Both the position numbers and the translations under genes were made by a program. Below are positions 56,840-64,000 of a stretch of DNA of 64,000 nucleotides, in pieces. The DNA is from Marinobacterium arenosum (lineage in GTDB: Bacteria; Pseudomonadota; Gammaproteobacteria; Pseudomonadales; Balneatricaceae). The notes under the pieces were generated by a model, which was not told the origin of the DNA, searched no databases, and worked only from the letters and a program-made list of their open reading frames with translations. The stretch spans positions 82,733 through 146,732 of the forward strand of contig NZ_JAILYN010000005.1 of assembly GCF_019795155.1 (NCBI RefSeq). Direction: 5' to 3'. Each line of letters opens with the position of its first letter. Within the stretch, counting starts at the first letter, position 1.

Positions 56840-57610
56840 ATGACAAGGCGGGTGGTGTTCAATCAGAAGGGCGGGGTCGGCAAGTCCAGTATCGCCGCAA
56901 ACCTGGCGGCGATCAGTGCCAGCCGGGGCCATAAGACGGTGTTGATCGACCTGGACCCGCAGGGCAATGCCAGCCATTACCTGATGGGCGAGGCTTACAA
57001 TGAGGCGGCGCCGGATATCCGCGACTTCTACGAGCAGACCCTGAGCTTCCAGCTCAAGCCCAGTCAGCCAACCGACTTCGTGCATGCCACCGCGTTCGAC
57101 AACCTGCATGTGTTGCCGTCCAACCCGGATTTGGGCGAGCTGCAATCCAAGCTGGAGTCCAAGCACAAGATCTATAAGCTGCGCGATGCGATCAACCAGC
57201 TGGCCGAGCAGTTCGATACCATCTATATCGATACCCCGCCGGCGTTCAACTTCTTCACCCTATCGGCACTGGTGGCCGCCGAACGCTGCCTGATTCCGTT
57301 CGATTGTGACGAGTTTGCCCGCCAGGCGTTGTACAGCCTGCTGGCCAACCTGCAGGAGACCCGGGTCGACCATAACGAACAGCTGCAGGTGGAGGGGATC
57401 GTGGTTAACCAGTTTCAGCCGCGTGCCAGCTTGCCACAGCGGATCGTTGCCGACCTGCAGGCCGACGATCTACCGGTGCTGAACAGCCGCATCTCCTCGT
57501 CGGTCAAGATGAAGGAGTCGCACGCCCGCTGCTGTCCGCTGGTCCACCTGGCGCCCAAACATAAGCTGACCCAGGAGTTCGTCAGCCTCTATGAGGAGTT
57601 GCAGGGGTAA
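56840..57610 (+). CDS. Orphan ParA-family ATPase
   Basis: 256 residues with a deviant Walker A (FNQKGGVGKSSIAANLAAI, about 7-25), VLIDLDPQGNASHYL and IYIDTPPAFNFF. It is a chromosomal ParA/Soj-like protein without a neighbouring parB or parS cluster, so it may position some other cargo. The gene is followed by a GAGTTAACAG repeat cluster and then tadA. The 345-bp region upstream separates it from aroQ. Confidence 0.85.
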   Translation: MTRRVVFNQKGGVGKSSIAANLAAISASRGHKTVLIDLDPQGNASHYLMGEAYNEAAPDIRDFYEQTLSFQLKPSQPTDFVHATAFDNLHVLPSNPDLGELQSKLESKHKIYKLRDAINQLAEQFDTIYIDTPPAFNFFTLSALVAAERCLIPFDCDEFARQALYSLLANLQETRVDHNEQLQVEGIVVNQFQPRASLPQRIVADLQADDLPVLNSRISSSVKMKESHARCCPLVHLAPKHKLTQEFVSLYEELQG

Positions 57611-57697
57611 GAGTTAACAGTTGAGAGTTAACAGCATTGAGTTGGTAGAGGACAGCGGAAACTTACAAATCACTGTCCACTCCAAACTGTTAACTCA
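57611..57697. repeat. GAGTTAACAG-type repeat cluster, copy 4
   Basis: Two direct units (GAGTTAACAGTT, GAGAGTTAACAG) and an inverted unit (AACTGTTAACTCA) 50 bp away, starting immediately after the parA stop codon. Confidence 0.7.
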
Positions 57698-57726
57698 ATA
57701 CTTCCCACCGCGTATACTTCGCCGCC

Positions 57727-58272
57727 ATGTACGATGAACAATTTTTGATCGATCAGCGCTGGATGGAATATGCGCTGCAGTTGGCCGAGCGCGCCGCGGA
57801 GGCAGGCGAGGTGCCGGTCGGTGCGGTACTGGTGCACCAGGGGGAGGTGATCGGCGAGGGCTGGAACCGGCCGATCAGTGGCCATGACCCCAGCGCCCAT
57901 GCCGAGATCATCGCCCTGCGCGATGCCGCCCAGCGACTGCAGAACTACCGCTTGGTCGACAGCACTCTCTACGTCACCATCGAGCCCTGCACCATGTGTG
58001 CCGGGGCGATCGTCCATGCCCGGGTGGCGCGGGTGGTGTTCGGAGCTTCCGAGCCCAAGGCGGGGGCGGTGATCAGCAACGGTCAGCTGTTCGATCAGCC
58101 CTGGCTGAATCACCGGGTAACCTACAGCGGTGGGCTGCTGGCCGACGCGTGCAGCGAGCGGATCAGTGCCTTTTTTCGCCAGCGTCGGGCGCTGCAGAAA
58201 CAGCAAAAAGCCGAGCGTCGGGCGGCTGACCCGGCAGACGGGCAGACTGTTGGCGAACCCTCAAAGGAATAG
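57727..58272 (+). CDS. tadA: tRNA-specific adenosine deaminase
   Basis: 181-residue enzyme converting A34 to inosine in the tRNA-Arg(ACG) anticodon. Zinc ligands and catalytic Glu are in place: His58 and Glu60 in SAHAEIIAL, and Cys88 and Cys91 in EPCTMCAGAI. A basic C-terminal tail (about 155-181) extends beyond the core. Despite the name it is unrelated to the Tad pilus. It precedes the convergent mltF gene. Confidence 0.95.
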   Translation: MYDEQFLIDQRWMEYALQLAERAAEAGEVPVGAVLVHQGEVIGEGWNRPISGHDPSAHAEIIALRDAAQRLQNYRLVDSTLYVTIEPCTMCAGAIVHARVARVVFGASEPKAGAVISNGQLFDQPWLNHRVTYSGGLLADACSERISAFFRQRRALQKQQKAERRAADPADGQTVGEPSKE

Positions 58273-58309
58273 TCGAGTACCTCTGATCAGCCTGTTGTTT
58301 AGCCGGCCG

Positions 58310-59800
58310 TTATAGTGCCTTCGGGATGCGGTCCACCGACTGGCCCTCGGCGATGGTGGTCGGCAGGGCGGGCTTGTCGTTGTTCGGTTCGTTCCCGCTT
58401 TCTTCCGGGCTGCGCATCTGGGCAACCCGGCTCTCCCAGGTCAGTAGTTGCAGATACTTGCGGATGTTGCGCACATAGATCACCGGTTCGTAGCCACGGG
58501 CATAGCCGCGCCGCACGGTGCTGTAATACTGCTCCTTGGTCAGCAGTGGCAGGAATTCGCGCACGTCCACCCAGCTATCCGGGTTCTTGCCGGCCCGGGC
58601 GGTCAGGATGCGGGCATCCTCCAAATGGCCGAAGCCGACATTGTAGCCGGCCAGTGCGAACCAGATCCGGTCAGGGGCCTGGATTCGCTCGGGGATCTTC
58701 TGCATCACGCTTTGCAGATACTTCGCTCCGCCCAAGATGCTTTGTTTAGGATCGATACGGTTCTTGACGCCTACTTCCTTGGCCGCCGCATGGGTCAGCA
58801 TCATGATGCCGCGCACCCCGGTGGGGGAGACCGCTTTCGGATTCCAGTGCGACTCCTGGTAGGCGACCGCCGCCAGCAGTTTCCACGGCAGGCCGGTCTC
58901 CTTCTCCGCCTGCTTGAACCACTTTTCGTATTTCGGCAACCGCTGCTCGAGGTCACCCTTGAAGGTGACCGTATCGAAGAAATTGAGCTGGTTATGACGA
59001 TCGAAGTACTTGGTCTTCAGCTTTTCGATCAGCGCCTGGGTACTCTCCAGCGCGAAAAAGGCATTCAGCGCCTGCTTCAGAGAATCGTCGTGGTGGCGAG
59101 CCAGCATCCAGGCCACCTGCTGCGGCGGGGCCAACTCGAAGGCTTTGTTGAGGCCGGGAAAATAGCTTCTCTGGGCATCGAACAGGGTGCTGTCCATGAC
59201 GGTATAGTCCAACTCGCCATTATGGACTTGCTCCATTAGATCGATTTCACTGGCGTTGGCCGGTTCCTGCCAGTCGAGCTTCGGGGCCTGCAATTGCAGT
59301 TCGCGCAACAGTTCGGCGTGGCTGGAGTTGGGCAGCACGGACAGGGTGCTGCCGTAGAGGTCTTCCAGTTCGCGCGGCTGCGGATTGCCCTGGCGGACCC
59401 GGTAGATCAGGGTGGCGGCACTGGCCAGGTAGGGGGGCGAGAAGTCGAACTCGCGCTGGCGTTCCGGTGTGACGCTCAGGACCGCCGCGGCGATATGGCC
59501 GTCGCGATAGCGCAGTCGCTCGATCAGCTCCCCCAGGCTGTCGGCCTGGATCAACTGCAGCTTGACGCCGATATGGTCGGCGAAGGCCTTGCTCAATTCA
59601 TATTCGAAGCCGGCGGGTCGGCCGTGGTCGAGGAAATAGGTGCTGGGGCTGTTGCGGGTCAGCAGCCGCAACGCGCCGCTCTCCTGGATGATCTCCAGTT
59701 GAGTCTTGCTGTTGTAGCTCAGCAGCAGCGGCAGTGAAAACAGCAGCAACAGGCTGACAAAATAGATCGCGGTTTTGCGGCGGCGAGGCGTCGACAACAT
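58310..59800 (-). CDS. mltF: Membrane-bound lytic murein transglycosylase F
   Basis: 496 residues. A signal anchor (about 10-28) precedes an SBP_bac_3-like domain (about 36-270) and a C-terminal SLT lytic transglycosylase domain (about 295-475). The catalytic Glu lies in AVAYQESHWNPKAVSPTGVRGIMMLT (about residue 315). MltF cleaves peptidoglycan glycan strands with anhydromuramyl formation; its N-terminal domain is a known regulatory module. Divergent from purL with 121 bp between the start codons. Confidence 0.93.
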   Translation of the reverse strand: MLSTPRRRKTAIYFVSLLLLFSLPLLLSYNSKTQLEIIQESGALRLLTRNSPSTYFLDHGRPAGFEYELSKAFADHIGVKLQLIQADSLGELIERLRYRDGHIAAAVLSVTPERQREFDFSPPYLASAATLIYRVRQGNPQPRELEDLYGSTLSVLPNSSHAELLRELQLQAPKLDWQEPANASEIDLMEQVHNGELDYTVMDSTLFDAQRSYFPGLNKAFELAPPQQVAWMLARHHDDSLKQALNAFFALESTQALIEKLKTKYFDRHNQLNFFDTVTFKGDLEQRLPKYEKWFKQAEKETGLPWKLLAAVAYQESHWNPKAVSPTGVRGIMMLTHAAAKEVGVKNRIDPKQSILGGAKYLQSVMQKIPERIQAPDRIWFALAGYNVGFGHLEDARILTARAGKNPDSWVDVREFLPLLTKEQYYSTVRRGYARGYEPVIYVRNIRKYLQLLTWESRVAQMRSPEESGNEPNNDKPALPTTIAEGQSVDRIPKAL

Positions 59801-59921
59801 GATTCCGGCTCATCCATCGGCCTTTCTGGTATCCGACCCTTGATATCGGGTAAAATTCCGGCCTGATTTTCTCCTGTAAACCCCTGCCTGCCCGGCAGCA
59901 CTCTAGAGGCTCGAAAAGAAC

Positions 59922-62900
59922 ATGCTGGTACTGCGTGGAGCACCTGCTCTCTCTGCCTTCCGTCACGACAAGCTACTGTCCCTCATCCAGTCCGAAGTCC
60001 CTGCCGTCACCGCTCTGTACGGCGAGTTCATGCACTTCGCCGATGTCGCAAACGCGCTGAGCGACGAGCAGCAGCAGGTTCTGGACCGCATCCTGCGCTA
60101 TGGCCCGAAGGCTGAGCGGCAGGAGCCGAAGGGCCAGCTGTTCCTGGTAGTTCCGCGGCCGGGCACCATCTCGCCCTGGTCTTCCAAGGCGACTGATATC
60201 GCCCGTAACTGCGGTCTGGCCGATATCAAACGGCTGGAGCGTGGCGTGGCGTACTATATTCAGGCATCCGTCGAGCTGGATCAAGCCGCTACAGCGAAGG
60301 TCGAAGCCGTGCTGCACGATCGGATGGTGGAAGCGGTACTGAGCGAGCTGGATCAGGCGGCGGCGCTGTTTCGTGCCGAACAGCCGGCCCCGCTGACCAC
60401 CGTCGACATCCTGGCCGGTGGCCGCGACGCGCTGGTCAAGGCCAATGTCGAGCTGGGCCTGGCACTGGCCGAAGACGAGATCGACTACCTGGTTGCCAGC
60501 TTCAACGAACTGGGCCGCAACCCGACCGACGTCGAACTGATGATGTTCGCCCAGGCCAACTCAGAGCACTGCCGCCACAAGATTTTCAACGCCTCCTGGG
60601 ACATCGACGGGGAAGCACAGGAGAAATCCCTGTTCGCGATGATCAAGAACACCTACGAGATGGGTGGCGAGGGTGTGCTGTCGGCTTACAAGGATAACGC
60701 CTCGGTCATCGTCGGCAGCAAGGCCGGCCGTTTCTTCCCGAATCCGGCCAGCAAGGAGTACGGCTACAACCAGGAAGATATCCACATCCTGATGAAGGTG
60801 GAGACCCACAACCACCCGACCGCGATCGCACCCCATCCGGGCGCGGCGACCGGCTCCGGCGGCGAGATCCGCGATGAGGGCGCAACCGGCCGCGGTTCCA
60901 AACCGAAGGCCGGCCTGACCGGTTTCACCGTGTCCGACCTGAATATCCCAGGTTTCGAGCAGCCGTGGGAATCCAAGTACGGCAAGCCGGAGCGGATCGT
61001 CACCGCACTGGATATCATGATCGAAGGTCCGATCGGCGGCGCTGCGTTCAATAACGAATTCGGTCGCCCCAACCTGACCGGTTACTTCCGCACCTTCGAG
61101 CAGAAGGTCAACGGTGCCGCCGGTGAAGAGGTGCGCGGTTACCACAAACCGATCATGATCGCCGGTGGCATGGGCAACATCCGTGGCGAGCATGTCGAAA
61201 AGGGCGAGATCGCGGTCGGCGCCAAGCTGATCTGCCTGGGCGGTCCGGCGATGCAGATCGGCCTGGGCGGCGGCGCCGCTTCCTCAATGTCTTCCGGCAG
61301 TTCCTCCGCCGATCTGGACTTCGCCTCCGTACAGCGCGACAACCCGGAGCTGGAGCGTCGTTGCCAGGAGGTGATCGACCAGTGCTGGCAGCAGGGCGCT
61401 GAGAACCCGATCGCTTTCATCCACGACGTCGGTGCCGGCGGACTGTCCAACGCCTTCCCTGAGCTGGTCAAGGACGGCGGCCGCGGTGGTAACTTCGAGC
61501 TGCGCAACGTCAACAACGATGAACCGGGCATGAGCCCGCTGGCGATCTGGTGTAACGAAGCCCAGGAGCGCTACGTACTGGCGGTGGAGCCGAAGGACCT
61601 GGCCCGCTTCGAGGCGATCTGTGCCCGTGAGCGCTGCCCGTACGCGATCGTCGGTGAAGCGACCGACGAGCACCACCTGACCCTCGGCGACAGCCACTTC
61701 CAGAACAAGCCGGTCGACCTGCCGATGAGCGTGCTGTTCGGCAAGCCGCCGAAGATGCACCGCTCCGTCGAGCGCAAGCAGTACCAAGTGCCGGCATTCG
61801 ATGCCAGCGCCATCGACCTGAAAGACGCTGCCGAGCGGGTGCTGAAGCTGCCGGCAGTTGCGTCTAAATCCTTCCTGATCACCATCGGTGACCGCTCGAT
61901 CACCGGCCAGGTTGCCCGTGATCAGATGGTCGGCCCCTGGCAGGTGCCGGTGGCCAACTGTGCGGTTACCACCGCGGCCTACGACACCTATGCCGGTGAA
62001 GCGATGGCGATGGGTGAACGTACCCCGCTGGCGCTGGTCGACTCGCCGGCCTCCGGCCGGATGGCGATCGGTGAAACCGTCACCAACCTGGCCTCCGCCC
62101 GCATTGCCAAGCTGAGCGACGTGCGGTTGTCCGCCAACTGGATGTGCGCCGCCGGCCACCCGGGTGAAGACGAAAAACTGTACGACACCGTCAAGGCGGT
62201 TGGCATGGAGCTGTGCCCGCAGCTGGGTATCACCGTGCCGGTGGGCAAGGACTCGATGTCGATGCGCACCGTCTGGAACGACAACGGCGAAGACAAGTCG
62301 GTAACTGCGCCGATGTCGCTGGTCATCTCCGGCTTTGCGCCGGTTACCGACGTGCGCAAGACACTGACCCCGCAGCTGCGCACCGACCTGGGCGAGACCG
62401 ACCTGATCCTGCTGGACCTGGGCAACGGCCAGAACCGTCTCGGCCTGTCCGCGCTGGCGCAGGTCTACAACCAGGTCGGCCAGCAGGTGCCGGACGTGGA
62501 CGATGCCGAGCTGTTGGCGACCTTCTTCGCCGCGGTGCAGGAGTTGAATGAGCAGGGGCTGCTGCTGGCCTACCACGACCGCGCCGACGGCGGCCTGTTC
62601 GCGACCATCGCCGAGATGGCGTTTGCCGGTCACACCGGCGTCGACGTCAACCTGGATATGCTGGCGGGTGACAGCAGCGAACTGGCTGCAGCGCTGTTCG
62701 CCGAGGAGCTGGGCGCGGTGGTACAGGTCAAGCGCGACGATCTGCAGACCGTGCTGACCGAGCTGAACGCCGCCGGCCTGGGTGAGATCGCCAAGGTGAT
62801 CGGTTCCGTCAACCCGGACGACGAAGTGCGTTTCCACTTCGACGAGGAGGAGGTCTACGCCGAGTCCCGTACCCAGCTGCAGCGCTGGTGGGCGGAGACC

Positions 62901-63824
62901 TCCTACCGGATTCAGGCGTTGCGCGACAACTCCGAATGCGCCCAGCAGGAGTTCGACGCGCTGCTCGACAAGGGCAATCCGGGCCTCAACGTGGCTCTGA
63001 GCTACGATCAGAACGAAGATGTGGCGGCGCCGTTCATCCAGACCGGCCAACGGCCGCAGATGGCGATCATCCGCGAGCAGGGCGTCAACGGCCAGATCGA
63101 GATGGCGGCCGCCTTCGACCGCGCCGGCTTCGCCGCGGTCGATGTGCATATGAGCGACATCCTGGAAGGCCGGATCACGCTGGACCAGTTCAAGGGCCTG
63201 GTGGCCTGTGGCGGCTTCTCCTACGGTGACGTGCTGGGCGCCGGCGAGGGCTGGGCCAAGTCGATCCTGTTCAACAGCCGTGCCCGTGACCAGTTCCAGG
63301 CGTTCTTCAATCGCGATGACTCCTTCGCGCTGGGTGTCTGCAACGGTTGCCAGATGTTGTCCAACCTGCATGAGCTGATCCCGGGCGCCGAGCTCTGGCC
63401 GCACTTTGTGCGCAACCAGTCCGAGCAGTTCGAAGCGCGGGTGGCGATGGTTGAGGTGCAGCAGAGCAACTCCATCTTCCTGCAGGGGATGGCCGGCTCG
63501 CGGATGCCGATCGCCATCGCCCACGGCGAAGGCCGTGCCGAGTTCAAGGATGCTGCTCATCTGAGCGGCCTGCAGGACTCCGGCACCGTGGCGCTGCGTT
63601 ACGTCGACAACCGCGGCCAGGTAACCGAGAGCTATCCGGCCAACCCGAACGGTTCGCCGGCCGGTATCAGCGGTGTCACCACCGCCGACGGCCGCGTCAC
63701 CATCATGATGCCGCACCCGGAGCGGGTGTTCCGTGCCGTGACCAACAGCTGGCGTCCGGACGAGTGGCAGGAGGACGGTGCCTGGATGCGGATGTTCCGT
63801 AACGCACGGGTCTTCGTCGGTTAA
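59922..63824 (+). CDS. purL: Phosphoribosylformylglycinamidine synthase, single-chain
   Basis: 1300-residue purine biosynthesis enzyme in the large, proteobacterial form (E. coli 1295). An N-terminal PurS-like part is followed by FGAM synthase domains with [30 protein letters not shown] and a second AIRS-like half. The C-terminal glutaminase has its nucleophile Cys in [10 protein letters not shown] (about residue 1142) and His/Glu in [11 protein letters not shown]. Long antisense frames over it (up to 899 codons) are codon-bias shadows. Confidence 0.98.
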   Translation: MLVLRGAPALSAFRHDKLLSLIQSEVPAVTALYGEFMHFADVANALSDEQQQVLDRILRYGPKAERQEPKGQLFLVVPRPGTISPWSSKATDIARNCGLADIKRLERGVAYYIQASVELDQAATAKVEAVLHDRMVEAVLSELDQAAALFRAEQPAPLTTVDILAGGRDALVKANVELGLALAEDEIDYLVASFNELGRNPTDVELMMFAQANSEHCRHKIFNASWDIDGEAQEKSLFAMIKNTYEMGGEGVLSAYKDNASVIVGSKAGRFFPNPASKEYGYNQEDIHILMKVETHNHPTAIAPHPGAATGSGGEIRDEGATGRGSKPKAGLTGFTVSDLNIPGFEQPWESKYGKPERIVTALDIMIEGPIGGAAFNNEFGRPNLTGYFRTFEQKVNGAAGEEVRGYHKPIMIAGGMGNIRGEHVEKGEIAVGAKLICLGGPAMQIGLGGGAASSMSSGSSSADLDFASVQRDNPELERRCQEVIDQCWQQGAENPIAFIHDVGAGGLSNAFPELVKDGGRGGNFELRNVNNDEPGMSPLAIWCNEAQERYVLAVEPKDLARFEAICARERCPYAIVGEATDEHHLTLGDSHFQNKPVDLPMSVLFGKPPKMHRSVERKQYQVPAFDASAIDLKDAAERVLKLPAVASKSFLITIGDRSITGQVARDQMVGPWQVPVANCAVTTAAYDTYAGEAMAMGERTPLALVDSPASGRMAIGETVTNLASARIAKLSDVRLSANWMCAAGHPGEDEKLYDTVKAVGMELCPQLGITVPVGKDSMSMRTVWNDNGEDKSVTAPMSLVISGFAPVTDVRKTLTPQLRTDLGETDLILLDLGNGQNRLGLSALAQVYNQVGQQVPDVDDAELLATFFAAVQELNEQGLLLAYHDRADGGLFATIAEMAFAGHTGVDVNLDMLAGDSSELAAALFAEELGAVVQVKRDDLQTVLTELNAAGLGEIAKVIGSVNPDDEVRFHFDEEEVYAESRTQLQRWWAETSYRIQALRDNSECAQQEFDALLDKGNPGLNVALSYDQNEDVAAPFIQTGQRPQMAIIREQGVNGQIEMAAAFDRAGFAAVDVHMSDILEGRITLDQFKGLVACGGFSYGDVLGAGEGWAKSILFNSRARDQFQAFFNRDDSFALGVCNGCQMLSNLHELIPGAELWPHFVRNQSEQFEARVAMVEVQQSNSIFLQGMAGSRMPIAIAHGEGRAEFKDAAHLSGLQDSGTVALRYVDNRGQVTESYPANPNGSPAGISGVTTADGRVTIMMPHPERVFRAVTNSWRPDEWQEDGAWMRMFRNARVFVG

Positions 63825-63849
63825 TCCGGTAACTACCAGTGCGCGATAA

Positions 63850-63880
63850 AAACGGCAGCCTTCGGGCTGCCGTATTTTTT
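63850..63880 (+). terminator. Rho-independent terminator of purL
   Basis: Stem ACGGCAGCC/GGCTGCCGT with a TTCG tetraloop, followed by A and six T. The group II intron-like sequence starts at the very next base. Confidence 0.93.
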
Positions 63881-64000
63881 GTGTGCGCCAGGCATGGCGC
63901 GTAGCGCCTTGACTGGCGCTGTTCCGGTACGCGTGGTGGCGGCCGGATGACTTGGTGGTGAAAGTCCACTGTCGGCCCGGCAAGGGGAACGATTAGCCGA
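63881..64000 (+). mobile_element. 5' end of a group II intron (class C-like), cut by the window edge
   Basis: Begins GTGTGCGCCAGGCATGGCGC, matching the GUGYG 5' end and first stem (GCGCCA/TGGCGC) of bacterial group II introns. Further on, GGTGGTGAAAGTCCAC and a GGCAAGGGGAAC...TTAGCCGA segment fit domain I of class C introns such as the Oceanobacillus iheyensis intron. The boundary falls exactly after the purL terminator T-run, the preferred class C insertion site. Only 120 nt are visible; the reverse transcriptase ORF and 3' end are beyond the window. Confidence 0.72.

Noticed and set aside
61284..63983. 899-codon antisense open frame over purL
   Set aside because: Lies fully within the sense purL coding region, has low-complexity Gln/Arg/Val-rich content and no family features; a GC-codon shadow.

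Overview
The window is a 64-kb chromosomal stretch from a G+C-rich gammaproteobacterium, most likely a marine Oceanospirillales-type organism. This rests on the aroQ-accB-accC operon, mltF/purL divergence, luxS, a GbsR-linked cydABX-cydDC operon, an E. coli-length PurL and dense REP-like intergenic repeats. Genus was not determined. Almost all genes are chromosomal and housekeeping-like; there is no prophage, CRISPR array, tRNA or rRNA. The one mobile element is the 5' end of what looks like a bacterial group II intron at the right edge, directly after the purL terminator.

Layout. (1) 1-6.3 kb: a minus-strand GbsR/MarR regulator-cydA-cydB-cydX-cydD-cydC operon for cytochrome bd oxidase and its maturation. 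It is preceded by a perfect FNR-type box near -60 and an 11-bp-arm palindrome over the putative -10. (2) 6.6-16.3 kb: an acidic amino-acid/dicarboxylate module with a DAACS symporter, aspA with a good sigma-54 promoter and three ATAAC-N4-GTTAT palindromes upstream, a TSUP exporter, a LysR regulator, and a two-component system (amino-acid-binding sensor kinase plus sigma-54 activator) that may drive aspA. An AEC transporter follows. (3) 16.4-21.1 kb: sixA, a 1-Cys peroxiredoxin, a Mut7-C RNase protein, an MFS transporter, a small membrane protein and a thioesterase. (4) 21.2-26.1 kb: livKHMGF, a branched-chain amino-acid ABC importer. (5) 26.6-28.3 kb: an acyl-CoA synthetase flanked by inverted copies of an 88-bp repeat.

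(6) 28.7-43.3 kb: a complete Tad/Flp (type IVb) pilus locus, flp-cpaA-AAA ATPase-cpaB-cpaC-lipoprotein-tadG-tadE-tadE/F-cpaE-cpaF-tadB-tadC-tadD, with a divergent receiver-AraC regulator. It includes an AAA+ ATPase that is not part of the textbook Tad set. (7) 43.3-51.9 kb: sensory and miscellaneous genes: a periplasmic-binding/degenerate GGDEF protein, a His/Tyr-rich exported protein, a chemoreceptor with a C-terminal sensor domain, luxS, a SpeE-like protein, a LuxR regulator, phnX and ridA. (8) 52.5-64 kb: an AzgA-type purine permease, accC-accB-aroQ, an orphan ParA, tRNA adenosine deaminase, mltF, purL and the intron.

At least three families of intergenic repeats recur: GTAGC...GCTAC palindromic units, GTAGGGTGGGCACG elements and GAGTTAACAG clusters. 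All functional statements come from reading the sequence and recognising families; no database search was run.
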